DNA of 34,725 nucleotides from contig JAFGRD010000155.1 of assembly GCA_016935315.1 (NCBI GenBank), positions 1 to 34,725 on the forward strand. Reading direction: 5' to 3'. Below the pieces are notes generated by a model that was given only the letters and a program-made list of their open reading frames with translations, had not been told where the DNA came from and searched no databases. Positions 1 through 7,884 of this stretch are shown here, one piece after another. Positions within the stretch are counted from its first letter, which is position 1. Each line of letters starts with the position of its first letter. The position numbers were made by a program, and so were the translations under genes. The DNA is from Pirellulales bacterium. GTDB taxonomy: Bacteria > Planctomycetota > Planctomycetia > Pirellulales > Thermoguttaceae.

Positions 1-1
1 G

Positions 2-583
2 CGTTATGACGAACGAGAGATCAGCGGAGAGACATACGTCAAGATCCTCGCTTGGAGGGAGCATTGGATGAACCAGGCCTGGTTGGCCGCTGGCGGTGGT
101 GACCATAACACATGCAATACCCTCGAGGACGCCCAGAGTTGGAGTGTGAACGCTGGCGCAATGCAGGTCCTCCTCAAAGGGGATCCCGGCACTTGGGAGG
201 TCACGTACGATTGGAAAGTCGAGTTGCGGACAACTGGTACGTCCGGCAAGGTCTCAGCCACAATAGAGAACTCGCAGCAAATGCAGGTATTCACGGGTGT
301 TGCGTCGCCGTTTGGCCTCAGAAAGGTCACCAGAAGTGGACGAAACACTACTCTGGTCACACTTGCCACCGGAGAAAGCGAGGCACGAATCGTGCTGTAT
401 GAGCCGACCGTGAGTCATCCAACGTGCGCCCGAGGGGATGCAAGTGCGGAGGCGAAGATCACAATCGTGGCGAAGAAGCGGCATAAGCCCGAAGACCCAA
501 TGCCCACGACGACGCTGGTGCAAGTCGTTGGCCCCGAGTACGGCGTTCCGGGCGGAGAGATTGGTCCTCCAGAACTGCAATAA
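2..583 (+). CDS. Unknown protein, 3' part only
   Basis: The reading frame is open from the window edge, so this is the last 193 residues of a longer protein whose start lies outside; the ATG at 68 is probably internal. I recognise no family. The visible part is polar and looks beta-rich (alternating hydrophobics around TWEVTYDWKVEL and SGKVSATIENS), has four scattered cysteines, and ends in a Pro/Gly-rich tail. No membrane segment is visible in this part. The stop codon overlaps the ATG at 583, although the real start of the next gene is more likely at 700. Base composition is less GC-rich than in the genes after 4500. No function is proposed. Confidence 0.6.
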   Translation, partial: RYDEREISGETYVKILAWREHWMNQAWLAAGGGDHNTCNTLEDAQSWSVNAGAMQVLLKGDPGTWEVTYDWKVELRTTGTSGKVSATIENSQQMQVFTGVASPFGLRKVTRSGRNTTLVTLATGESEARIVLYEPTVSHPTCARGDASAEAKITIVAKKRHKPEDPMPTTTLVQVVGPEYGVPGGEIGPPELQ

Positions 584-699
584 TGGTCGGAGCCCACGCC
601 CAGGGTATCCTCTCGTCAACGATCGTGTTGCCGCAGCACACGTTGCCTCCTGTTGAAGATTCGCTACACAATGAACGGCTCGAAAGGAACAGCACGTCG

Positions 700-1434
700 A
701 TGTGGTTACCGCGATACACATTGAGAGGGCTTCTGCTCTTCGTGACCGTGATTAGTGTCTTGCTTGCGATAGTTGTTCCAGTATACCGTACTGGTGGCGA
801 TCAGGCGAACAAAGCGCAGTGTACCAGCAATTTGAAGATTGTGGTTGGAGCTCTGGAAGGATATGAGCTGTGTTACGGCAGATTGCCACCGGCATTTCTG
901 GCCGATGAAAGCGGAAAACCGATCCACAGTTGGCGCGTTTTGGTGTTGCCATTCCTTGGACGCAAAGACCTTTATGACAAGTATGATTTCAACGAACCGT
1001 GGGACGGCCCCAATAATCGGTTGTTGTCCAAGGATATCCCCTCTGAATACCGATGCCCCAAAATCCGAAATGCCAACAAGTTCGCCACCAGCTATGTTGC
1101 AGTCATTGGACCGAGGACCCTATGGCGAGGGGCCAGAGGAGTCAGCCGTAAGGAGCTCGCTGATCAGTGGCACGAGACGATCCTGCTTATGGAAATCGCC
1201 GAATCAGACATCCATTGGATGGAACCTCGCGATATCAGCACTGACTTCGTAATTCGCCAGCTTGGAGAGAAAGTCGTGGATCGAAAGCCTTCGATTGTCT
1301 CGCACGGAGGAATTCGGTGTATTTCACTAACCAGCAACCTGTACAGACTCCCGCAGGATTGTCCCCCAGATGTGATCATGTCGCTGCTGAGGACAGATGA
1401 CGGGACGGCCAAAGGTGTCTGGAACTACCGTTGA
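700..1434 (+). CDS. DUF1559-family membrane-anchored protein
   Basis: A 244-residue protein. The frame is open back to 583, but the ATG at 700 is preferred because AAAGGA lies 11 nt upstream and the protein then starts with a short basic stretch and one membrane segment (about residues 7-28, TLRGLLLFVTVISVLLAIVV). After it comes the DUF1559 signature region: a Cys-x-x-Asn-Leu-Lys helix (CTSNLKIVVGALEGYE), then YGRLPPAF and SWRVLVLPFL. Unlike typical members it lacks the GFTLVELL prepilin cleavage motif and the C-terminal H-x-DG box, so it may be an anchored variant rather than a pseudopilin. DUF1559 proteins are greatly expanded in planctomycetes, with unknown function. Base composition is lower in GC than the downstream genes. 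Confidence 0.75.
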   Translation: MWLPRYTLRGLLLFVTVISVLLAIVVPVYRTGGDQANKAQCTSNLKIVVGALEGYELCYGRLPPAFLADESGKPIHSWRVLVLPFLGRKDLYDKYDFNEPWDGPNNRLLSKDIPSEYRCPKIRNANKFATSYVAVIGPRTLWRGARGVSRKELADQWHETILLMEIAESDIHWMEPRDISTDFVIRQLGEKVVDRKPSIVSHGGIRCISLTSNLYRLPQDCPPDVIMSLLRTDDGTAKGVWNYR

Positions 1435-1528
1435 CTGAAGTGGTGAAGTGGGAGTCGAAACGCGGGGAGCTGCAACCGGGGCGCGGCTAGTATTGAGAAG
1501 GTGGGTTGACTTGTGATACGTTTTTGCC
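1435..1528. other. Spacer after the DUF1559 gene, nothing recognised
   Basis: No gene, strong hairpin or promoter is recognised between the stop codon at 1434 and the RAYT remnant at 1529. Confidence 0.4.
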
Positions 1529-1672
1529 GTGCCCAGACGAGCGAGCGTAACGCCTGGCGGTTTTGTCTGCCACGTTCTGAATCGGACCGTGACCGCGTAT
1601 TTCCGCTGGCTGGCCCACACGCACGCGATGCGGTGGCACGTGGCGCACAACACGGTGGGGTGTAAGCGTCCA
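1529..1672 (+). pseudogene. Remnant of a RAYT (REP-associated tyrosine transposase, Y1 family)
   Basis: Read from GTG at 1529, the first 19 residues (MPRRASVTPGGFVCHVLNR) match the characteristic start of RAYT / TnpA-REP transposases (MPR-x-x-x-x-PGG-x-x-x-HV-x-NR). Only six residues later the frame continues as FRWLAHTHAMRWHVAHNTVG, which resembles a segment normally found about 80-100 residues further on, downstream of the catalytic region. The part between, which should carry the metal-binding PNHxH motif and the helical core, is missing, and after about 1672 the similarity fades. This is therefore an internally deleted, inactive copy. The assignment rests on remembered family motifs. RAYTs mobilise palindromic REP/REPIN repeats, which is relevant to the palindromic family found elsewhere in this window. 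Confidence 0.6.
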
Positions 1673-1853
1673 CCGAGAATCGATACCGCACGATTGAGCC
1701 ACATGCAGCAGCATTATGACGGCGGACTCCGCACGGCCCCACGGAAATGGTGATTTTGCAGCGGCGTTCGACTTCGCACCCTGACTGCTGGCAACCATGC
1801 TGTAGCAGCGTGTGGAAACCGCGGTTTTCCCGGGCGTTTTCGCGATTTCTGCC
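1673..1853. other. Degenerate region between mobile-element scraps
   Basis: No coding region is supported here. A short palindrome, aaaccgcggttt, lies near 1817-1828 just before the tRNA-like fragment. ORFs crossing this stretch on both strands have no recognisable family content. Confidence 0.4.
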
Positions 1854-1898
1854 GGACTCTTCATCAGAGGGTTGGAGGTTCGAGTCCTCCAGGGGGCA
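1854..1898 (+). tRNA. tRNA 3'-half-like fragment (5' half missing)
   Basis: The sequence contains a perfect T-arm (GGAGG, loop TTCGAGT, CCTCC) followed by a 7-nt acceptor-like strand AGGGGGC and a discriminator-like A. It is preceded by a plausible anticodon-arm 3' side (CTCTTCATCAGA). I looked 60-100 nt upstream for the matching 5' acceptor strand (GCCCCCT or a wobble variant) and for a D-arm and found neither, and the anticodon stem pairs poorly. It is thus a partial tRNA, not a working gene. Such 3' halves are typical of displaced attachment sites left by tRNA-targeting integrases, or of gene decay. Confidence 0.5.
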
Positions 1899-1969
1899 CT
1901 TTGCACGCGGTCGCGCCTCGTCGCACACCGGCGCACTGAATCGCGTAACATCCCAACTGGCTACAACTT

Positions 1970-2007
1970 ACGGCGACCACCCATTCAGGCAGGTCGCCGT
2001 TTCTTTT
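1970..2007 (+). terminator. Intrinsic terminator, plus strand
   Basis: A perfect 9-bp stem, ACGGCGACC (1970-1978) with GGTCGCCGT (1992-2000), is followed directly by TTCTTTT. It lies about 80 nt after the tRNA-like fragment and may be left from its transcript or from a lost gene. Confidence 0.6.
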
Positions 2008-2261
2008 GGCACGCCCTCTGTCACGGGGCGCCTCAAAGCCAGCCACCTGTGGGCGCTTCAGAACCGGCCAGGGGCTGGATTGGCTTTCAGGTTTACCAGA
2101 ATCTGGCACATCGCTGCTAGTACCTGTGTCATTGGTGGTTGCACTGCCTTCCTCTTGAGGGGTCTCTTTTCGACGCGGCTCTGTCCATACCCCGTTTGAC
2201 CCGGCGGGCGCCTTGGCCGGTTTTGGGGTCGGGCGGGTCCGTTTGCCGGTCGGACGGATGG

Positions 2262-2368
2262 CTTTCATCTTCCCTGGTCAGCCCGTTCTGCTGCTTGCGA
2301 AGGCGGTAGCTGCGGCCGGTGATCTGGATCGTCTCGACATGGTGCAAGAAGCGGTCCAGGATTCTCCA
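2262..2368 (-). pseudogene. C-terminal scrap of an IS21-type istB ATPase gene
   Basis: Minus-strand translation around 2262-2365 reads ILDRFLHHVETIQITGRSY followed by RLRKQ. This resembles the conserved C-terminal end of IstB, the AAA+ helper protein of IS21-family elements (LLDRLLHH-x-x-x-x-x-I-x-G-x-SYR). Nothing upstream (2369-2440 on the minus strand) carries the Walker motifs, and the tRNA-Leu terminator begins only about 20 bp away, so the rest of the gene is gone. The reading frame runs on to 2129 with low-complexity, probably non-native residues. No istA or IS terminal repeats were identified. Confidence 0.5.
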
Positions 2369-2389
2369 CGAAGGGGGCCTGGGCAATAG

Positions 2390-2425
2390 AGAAGGGCTCA
2401 AGGAAAGCCTTCCCTAAGCCCTTCT
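2390..2425 (-). terminator. Hairpin downstream of tRNA-Leu
   Basis: A 9-bp perfect stem, AGAAGGGCT (2390-2398) with AGCCCTTCT (2417-2425), contains an inner AAGG/CCTT pairing. It lies 20 nt beyond the 3' end of the minus-strand tRNA. There is no real T-run after it, so it is a probable rather than canonical intrinsic terminator. Confidence 0.5.
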
Positions 2426-2444
2426 GAAAGAAGCACATACAAAG

Positions 2445-2529
2445 TGCCGAAGGCGAGACTCGAACTCGCACGAGGTTAACCCTCACTAGGTCCTGAACCT
2501 AGCGCGTCTGCCAATTCCGCCACTTCGGC
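2445..2529 (-). tRNA. tRNA-Leu (anticodon CAG)
   Basis: The minus strand folds as a complete 85-nt class II tRNA. The acceptor stem is GCCGAAG/CTTCGGC with discriminator A. The D-arm contains GGAATTGGCAGACGC. The anticodon stem CTAGG/CCTAG carries loop TTCAGGA, giving anticodon CAG, which reads CUG codons. A long variable arm follows, then a T-arm with GTTCGAGTC. The 3' CCA is not encoded (the discriminator is followed by CTTT), so it must be added by the CCA-adding enzyme encoded at 11669. Spurious ORFs over this gene show the usual tRNA-derived peptides. Confidence 0.95.
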
Positions 2530-2544
2530 AAAAGCAACCACTCT

Positions 2545-2573
2545 CTTGTAGAACACTTCGCCGCAGAATGCAA
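2545..2573 (-). promoter_or_regulatory. Sigma70-like promoter for tRNA-Leu
   Basis: On the minus strand TTGCAT (2568-2573) and TACAAG (2545-2550) are separated by 17 bp. The -10 box lies about 15 nt before the tRNA 5' end at 2529, the spacing expected for a tRNA promoter. Confidence 0.5.
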
Positions 2574-2598
2574 GCCCCCTTGGAGACAATCGGGGGCT
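2573..2598. other. Small GC-rich hairpin
   Basis: AGCCCCC (2573-2579) pairs with GGGGGCT (2592-2598) around a 12-nt loop. It sits next to the tRNA -35 box and between that promoter and the upstream DUF1559 terminator. No T-run follows on either strand and its role is unclear. The rest of 2599-2743 shows no gene or structure I can support. Confidence 0.3.
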
Positions 2599-2743
2599 GG
2601 AGGGCTGCAATCGCGAGCCGGCGGCGGGTCGGCAACCACGGCTGTGCCGCAAGCGCTCTCGTCCATGGGCTCCACATCCCGGCCAGGCATGCCCCGGAAG
2701 GCTGGAGCCCGATGGCCTTCGAAGGGTCCAACGCAACAGAAAA

Positions 2744-2771
2744 ACCGTTGCCCCCACGAGGGGGCAACGGT
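2744..2771 (-). terminator. Strong intrinsic terminator of the DUF1559 gene
   Basis: A perfect 12-bp stem, ACCGTTGCCCCC (2744-2755) with GGGGGCAACGGT (2760-2771), encloses the 4-nt loop ACGA. On the minus strand it is followed by a T-run (TTTTTCTG). It begins about 70 nt past the stop codon of the minus-strand DUF1559 gene. Confidence 0.9.
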
Positions 2772-2844
2772 CTGCGTACGCTATTGCCGATGAGCCCGCC
2801 GCAACATACCGCGACCGGCTCACAACCGCTTGGCCGTCGGGCTA

Positions 2845-3963
2845 CTACTGGTCAATCGCTCCCGTCGGGTCCCCGTTTTCTCGGGTGATGACAAACATGT
2901 ACAGCGCGATGTCGATCGTGTTGCCGATCGGATGCACACTGCCGTCGGCAAACAGGTGATTCGTCACGCCCGAATGGTTGCTGCCGGGACCGGCCAGCGC
3001 GTCGCTGCGCCCCGAAGGAGGTCCTCCAGCATGGCCGTTAGGCAGAGCAGACGGCCACGGATGGAACGTGTCCATGTACTCTCCGGTAGTCGGACCAGTC
3101 GTAACAGGATCGTAGGTGAACGCCAAGTAGGTGATGTCCCGGTTGGCAGGAACGGTGCTTTCATCCCAGTGCTTGTTCGGGGTGTAGCCGGCGGGGGCCC
3201 AGTAACCGGCGGCATCGCTCGCCGACATGAGTCCCGGGGGGATTCCCGCCACAACACACTCGACGCCGACGGTCCATCGGGCGAACTCTTGCTCGAGCGT
3301 CTCCACCACAATGACGGTATGCGCCGAACCGTCCGTCTTGAATCCGTTGATTCCGTGCTTGGAACCGGGATAGCACCCGCCGTCCGGGTGGAGTGCTGGG
3401 GTGCCGTATTCTGCGACGGTACCCGGCTGAAAAGCCACCTGGAGACTGGCGGGGTGAGTAGCCGCCATGGCCTTATAGGTCGTGATGGCCTCGTCCTGAT
3501 TCTGTGAGTCGACGAACGCCTCGCCCGAGAAGCTGGGGCACTGGAATTCACCGATCAGCGTGCCCAGCGCGTCCCACTCGGGGTTGTTTATCTGGCCATG
3601 GTTGTTCGTCGGATAACTCAATCCGAGGTTGAGAGTCTCGTACAGCGCCCTCTGCTCGATGAAGGGCAGAATGTCCACACACCAACTCCACCCGGCGCCC
3701 CCCTGGTCGTTCCACACGGCAACAGGCGGGGTTGCCGCCGTGAGTGCCTTGTGAACCGCCGGCGGGAACTTTTTCACGGCACTTTCCATGTTGAGGAAAC
3801 CCAGGCCGATCTGCTTCAGATTGTTGAGGCAGGCCGCCCGGCGTGCCGCTTCGCGTGCTGCCTGAATAGCCGGCAGCAACAGCGCGATCAGGATGCCGAT
3901 GATGGCAATCACCACCAACAGCTCCACGAGGGTAAACCCTCGCTTCCTAACTCGAGTGATCAT
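2845..3963 (-). CDS. DUF1559 prepilin-like protein with H-x-DG C-terminal domain
   Basis: A 372-residue protein. The frame extends upstream, but ATG at 3963 is chosen because AAGGAGG (complement of 3971-3977) lies 7 nt before it and the product then begins with a canonical type IV prepilin leader: basic MITRVRKR, cleavage and methylation site G-FTLVE, and a hydrophobic helix ([19 protein letters not shown]). The DUF1559 body follows ([17 protein letters not shown]), ending with the His-x9-Asp-Gly box ([19 protein letters not shown]). Such proteins are probably processed by a prepilin peptidase and displayed in the envelope; their role is unknown. The gene is a single transcription unit with its own promoter (4132-4161) and terminator (2744-2771). 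Confidence 0.93.
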   Translation of the reverse strand: MITRVRKRGFTLVELLVVIAIIGILIALLLPAIQAAREAARRAACLNNLKQIGLGFLNMESAVKKFPPAVHKALTAATPPVAVWNDQGGAGWSWCVDILPFIEQRALYETLNLGLSYPTNNHGQINNPEWDALGTLIGEFQCPSFSGEAFVDSQNQDEAITTYKAMAATHPASLQVAFQPGTVAEYGTPALHPDGGCYPGSKHGINGFKTDGSAHTVIVVETLEQEFARWTVGVECVVAGIPPGLMSASDAAGYWAPAGYTPNKHWDESTVPANRDITYLAFTYDPVTTGPTTGEYMDTFHPWPSALPNGHAGGPPSGRSDALAGPGSNHSGVTNHLFADGSVHPIGNTIDIALYMFVITRENGDPTGAIDQ

Positions 3964-4131
3964 GAGACCACCTCCTTCAGGAAAGACAATTAGGAAAAGC
4001 GTGCGGCGAACACCGCCACACAATACACACACCGAGGTACGGAATGAGACATTAAACCGCGGACGACGCCGCGACCTCCGCTCAGCCCAGCTCGCCGACA
4101 GACCCCTCGCGGGGCCCTATCAGCGTTCTTG

Positions 4132-4161
4132 ATTGTATCGGACACTTTCCGCCTTTGTCAA
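4132..4161 (-). promoter_or_regulatory. Sigma70-type promoter for the DUF1559 gene
   Basis: On the minus strand a consensus TTGACA (4156-4161) and a near-consensus TACAAT (4132-4137) are separated by 18 bp. Transcription would start near 4125, giving a leader of about 160 nt before the ATG at 3963. I found no known riboswitch in that leader. Confidence 0.75.
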
Positions 4162-4381
4162 ACGGTTTTCCGATTTTCTTTTGCTACTTGAGGGGGGGAT
4201 TCAAATCGGTTCCGCTCACCAGACCGATTCTGCCACAGCAGCTGCGGGTAACGCACTGCGAACACCCCCTTGTTGAGGGGCATTTCTTGACAGGCCCGGG
4301 ACAAACCCGAGAATGCGGCTCGTAGGCAGAGAGCTTGGGAAAGTCGTCTCCGAGCGAGAGTCTCCCTAGCAGACCCCCTTG
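4162..4381. other. Intergenic region upstream of the addB side
   Basis: No gene is supported. A 7-bp inverted repeat, AATCGGT (4204-4210) with ACCGATT (4223-4229), and a TTGACA box (4287-4292) with only a poor -10 (AGAATG at 4310) are present. A promoter for addBA is expected in or after this stretch but none is convincing. Confidence 0.35.
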
Positions 4382-4427
4382 ATTGACGTTTGCACAGTCA
4401 GTGCGCGAGGGCCACCCACGGGAGCCC
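4382..4427 (+). repeat. Palindromic repeat family, half copy A
   Basis: Starts ATTGACGTTTGCACA and continues through a GGGAGCC core, matching the left half of the family consensus seen at 13207 and 27403. It then diverges after about 4427, so only one arm is present. The upstream-most start codon of the addB frame (TTG at 4390) lies inside it, which argues against that start. Confidence 0.7.
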
Positions 4428-4539
4428 TGGCAGCAATACGGGCTGCGACGCGAGCACGCAGCACAGGACCTCAGGACCCTCGGACACCTCGCTACACCAC
4501 CCTCTACGGCTTCCAACACCGTCCAACCCCTCCGTCGCT
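4428..4539. other. Spacer between half repeat A and addB
   Basis: The addB frame is open here, but its translation is low-complexity (Ser/Thr/Pro-rich) and not AddB-like. No promoter consensus or ribosome-binding site is obvious. Confidence 0.4.
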
Positions 4540-7500
4540 GTGACCGCCAAACTGACCGTCATCACTGGCCCGGCCCACTGCGGGAAGACCGACCGGCTTC
4601 TGGCCCACTACCGCCATGCGCTGAGCCAACACGAGCCGGGTGCGGCCCTCTGGCTGGCTCCCACCTGGCGTGCGGCCGCCGAGGTCCGCCGGCGACTGCT
4701 TGGCGGCGTGTGCGACGGTTGTTTCAGCCCGGGTGTGATGACGTTCGAGGCCTTCGCCGACACCGTGCTGGAGGTCGCCCCGGTGGCCGTCCGGCCCATG
4801 AGCCGGCTGATGAAACGGCAATTGGTCCGCCGCCTGATCAACGAGCAAATCGCCGCGGACCGTCTGCACCACTTCGGGCCGATTGCCCGGACCAGCGGCC
4901 TGGTCGACCTGCTGTGCGATTTTGTCGGCGAGATGAAGCGGCTGGAGGTCTGGCCCGAGCAATTCCATCGGGCCTGCAACGCCCGCGGAATCGCCCAGAA
5001 GGACCTCGAACTGTTGGAGATCTACGACCAGTACCAACGCTGCCTGAGGGAGCGGCAGCTCTATGACGCCGAGGGTCGCTTCTGGTCGGCCCGCGACTTG
5101 CTGGAGAAGGCCCTATCGTCGGAGGCCCTATTGCGGGAGGGGGCGTCTCGCGAATCCTCGCCGGCGGCGGATGGCGCGGTGCGTCGGCCGTGGGAGCGAT
5201 TGCGGCTGGTCGTTGCCGACGGCTTTACCGACTTCACGCGCACGCAGCACGAGATCCTGGAGATTCTGGCCGGACACGTCCAGCAGATGTGGATCTCGTT
5301 GCCCCTCGAGGTCGAGCCGCGGCGGACCGCCTTGTTCGCCAAGTCGCTGGGCACCTTGGGGGAGCTGCGCCGGCGGCATGCGCAACCGATCCACCAGGAG
5401 CTGCCGCGAAGCGACCATCCGCGGTGGCCGGCCATGGCCCATCTGGAGCGGGCGCTGTTCGGCAGTCCGCGTCACAGGCAACCGGCCGTCGACATGGCGG
5501 GCGTGGAGATCCTGGCCGCCGCGCGGCAGTGGGGCGAGATCCAGTGCATCGGCTCCAGGATCAAGCGGCTCTTGGTGGAAGGCCAGGCCCGAGCGGACGA
5601 GATCGCCATCGTGTTTCGTTCGCCGGGAGAGATCGGCCCGCTGATCGACGAAGTGTTCGGGGCCCTGGGCATCCCGGTGGCGCTGGAGCAGAGTCCGTCG
5701 CTCGACCGCTCGCCCGTGCTGAAGGCTCTGGTCCGCCTGCTGCGTCTGGATGTGGAAGACTGGCCGTTTCGCGATCTGCTGGCCGTGTTGGCCAGCAACT
5801 ACTTCCGGCCGGATTGGCAGCAGTGGAAGGACGGGGCCACGCTGATCGCCGCGGAACGAACGGTTCGCAGGCTGCAGGTCCCGCGCGGTCGCGAGCGGTT
5901 GCTCCACCAATTGCGGAGCACGGAAGGCAAACAGGAAGCCGACTCGGCGATCGTCTTGGCCGTATTCGAGCACCTGGCAGCCGCCATGGACGAATTGCCC
6001 CGGCGGGCCACGCCGACCGATTGGGCCAAGGCCTGGCAGCGCCTGGCCGAGCGGACCGGCCTGTTGCGGGCGATCGAGCAGCCCGATCGGAGCGGGAGCA
6101 CGTGCCGCGGCGACACGGCCGCCGCCGACTGGAACGCCTGGTGGCGGCTCCAGCGGCTTCTGCGGGAAGGCGACACGCTGGCGCGATGGCTCGACCGTCA
6201 TCCGCCCGAATGGGACCGCCGCGAGGCCCTGGCGGCGCTGGCCGACACTCTGGCGAGCGAGCGGATGCCGCCTGAAGGCGACGAGTCGGGACACGTGCGG
6301 GTGCTTTCGGCGCAGAGCGTGCGGGCGCTGCGGATACCGCATTTGTTCCTCGCCGGGCTGTCGGAGAAGGCCTTTCCGCCCCCGGACCGCGAGGACCGGC
6401 TCTACAGCGAGGCGGAGTGCCAGCGTCTGATCGAGGAGGGCTTGCCGCTGGTTGCCCGCACCGAGCGGAACCGGGAGGAGATGCTGCTGTTCTACGAGGT
6501 CGTTACCCGGGCCACCAAGCGACTCTACCTGAGCTATCCGGCGTTGGACGGATCGGCGCAGCCCTTGGCGCCAAGCCCTTATTTGCTGGAAGTGGAACAG
6601 GCGTGCGGCCCGGGGCGGATCAGACGAATCGAGGTCGCCGACTTGAGTCCGATTCCGGCCGACGACGAACCCCTCTCGGCAGCCGCCTTTCGCGTCAAGG
6701 CGGTGGCCACGGCGATCGGCGGCAACCTATCGCTGTTGGCGGGCTTTCTGCGCGATCCGCAACAGGAGCCCCTTTCCCGGCAGGTCATGGCCGGGCTGGA
6801 CCTGACGCAGCGACGCCGGGACCGCGACCGGTTCGGTCCGGCTGAGGGCGTGCTCACCGGCGGTTCGGCCCCGCAAGGCCTGGCGGCGGCCTTTCCCTGG
6901 GAGCGAACCTACAGCGCCACCGAATTGGAGCAGTATGCCTCGTGCCCCTACCGGTTTTTTCTCGAGCGGGTGTTGCGGTTGGAGCCGATCGAGGAACTGG
7001 CCCTGGCCGTCGACCACAAGCGTCGCGGCTGGCTGATGCACGACCTGTTGGCGATGCTGCACCGGCGAGTCAACCAGGCCTTGGGCCGCCCCGGGTCGCC
7101 CGTGGAGCTGGACCCGAGCGAGTATGAGCGACTGCTCCAGGAAACCCTCGAACAGGCAACCGGCCAGGACGCCGCCCAGGGAATTCTCGCTGCGATGCAC
7201 GAAATCGATCGCCGGCTGCTGGTCCGTTGGATTGCCGATTATCGCCGGCAACACGAGCGTTACGACGGACTGTTTCAGTCGTGCGACGCTCCGCCGGCGC
7301 CGGCGCTGTTCGAGGTTTCCTTCGGGCGGAAGGAGGACGACCGGGAGAACCCGTCGGGCGGGCGGGCGCTGGAAATGCACGCCGGCGGCCGCACCATCCG
7401 CATCTCGGGACGCGTGGATCGGATCGATCTCGGCCGGGTGGCGGAAAAGACGGTGTTCAACGTGATCGACTACAAGACGGGCGCGTCGGTCCGCTTCAGT

Positions 7501-7884
7501 CCGGAGGCGGTGGCGGCCGGAACGGCGCTGCAACTGCCGCTGTATGCCATCGCCGTGTCCGAAATCCTGCTGGACGACCGCGATTCGGTCCCCTGGCAGG
7601 CCGGCTACTGGTACGTCCGCAACGACGGCTTCAAGCCGAGGCAGGCGCTGAAGATGTATCGCCGCGGCGAGGCGGGCCTGGAGCCGGAGGCCGGTTGGGA
7701 GCAGATCCGCTCCTCGCTCGACGAGACGGTGGTCTCGCTGGTCGAGTCCATCCGCCGCGGCGAGTTTCCCGTCCACAGCAGCGACGAGCATTGTACCGGT
7801 TATTGCCCCTACCACACCGTTTGCCGCATCAATCAGGTCCGTTCCTTGGAGAAGACATGGCGGCCGGCGACGAAACGCGATTGA
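4540..7884 (+). CDS. addB: AddB-type helicase-nuclease subunit (PD-(D/E)XK, Fe-S)
   Basis: About 1114 residues from the GTG at 4540, chosen because it starts directly before the conserved KLTVITGP strand; upstream in-frame sequence comes from a repeat. No good Shine-Dalgarno sequence is visible, so the start is tentative. A Walker A motif GPAHCGKT lies at residues 10-17. The C-terminal nuclease domain shows RVDRID (D960, D963) and DYKTG (D977, K979). Four cysteines, C802 in YASCPYRFF and C1085/C1089/C1095 near the end, match the Fe-S staple known for AddB, though the last three are spaced C-x3-C-x5-C rather than the usual C-x2-C-x5-C. With AddA it should process double-strand breaks and load RecA for recombination. 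The gene overlaps addA by 28 nt. Confidence 0.85.
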   Translation: MTAKLTVITGPAHCGKTDRLLAHYRHALSQHEPGAALWLAPTWRAAAEVRRRLLGGVCDGCFSPGVMTFEAFADTVLEVAPVAVRPMSRLMKRQLVRRLINEQIAADRLHHFGPIARTSGLVDLLCDFVGEMKRLEVWPEQFHRACNARGIAQKDLELLEIYDQYQRCLRERQLYDAEGRFWSARDLLEKALSSEALLREGASRESSPAADGAVRRPWERLRLVVADGFTDFTRTQHEILEILAGHVQQMWISLPLEVEPRRTALFAKSLGTLGELRRRHAQPIHQELPRSDHPRWPAMAHLERALFGSPRHRQPAVDMAGVEILAAARQWGEIQCIGSRIKRLLVEGQARADEIAIVFRSPGEIGPLIDEVFGALGIPVALEQSPSLDRSPVLKALVRLLRLDVEDWPFRDLLAVLASNYFRPDWQQWKDGATLIAAERTVRRLQVPRGRERLLHQLRSTEGKQEADSAIVLAVFEHLAAAMDELPRRATPTDWAKAWQRLAERTGLLRAIEQPDRSGSTCRGDTAAADWNAWWRLQRLLREGDTLARWLDRHPPEWDRREALAALADTLASERMPPEGDESGHVRVLSAQSVRALRIPHLFLAGLSEKAFPPPDREDRLYSEAECQRLIEEGLPLVARTERNREEMLLFYEVVTRATKRLYLSYPALDGSAQPLAPSPYLLEVEQACGPGRIRRIEVADLSPIPADDEPLSAAAFRVKAVATAIGGNLSLLAGFLRDPQQEPLSRQVMAGLDLTQRRRDRDRFGPAEGVLTGGSAPQGLAAAFPWERTYSATELEQYASCPYRFFLERVLRLEPIEELALAVDHKRRGWLMHDLLAMLHRRVNQALGRPGSPVELDPSEYERLLQETLEQATGQDAAQGILAAMHEIDRRLLVRWIADYRRQHERYDGLFQSCDAPPAPALFEVSFGRKEDDRENPSGGRALEMHAGGRTIRISGRVDRIDLGRVAEKTVFNVIDYKTGASVRFSPEAVAAGTALQLPLYAIAVSEILLDDRDSVPWQAGYWYVRNDGFKPRQALKMYRRGEAGLEPEAGWEQIRSSLDETVVSLVESIRRGEFPVHSSDEHCTGYCPYHTVCRINQVRSLEKTWRPATKRD

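Noticed and set aside
1425-1951. Overlapping minus-strand frames around the tRNA-like fragment
   Set aside because: They read through the T-arm and RAYT remnant in antisense and give the kind of spurious peptides usual opposite tRNA genes.
1854-2007. A tmRNA 3' end instead of a tRNA fragment
   Set aside because: No tmRNA 5' end (GGGG...GGCTTCGAC type) and no tag ORF could be found upstream within a few hundred bases.
4031-4125. A riboswitch in the long leader of the DUF1559 gene
   Set aside because: The leader is GC-rich but I recognise no known aptamer core motif.
4287-4315. Promoter for addBA with TTGACA at 4287
   Set aside because: The matching -10 (AGAATG) is poor and the half repeat lies between it and the gene; left as unproven.
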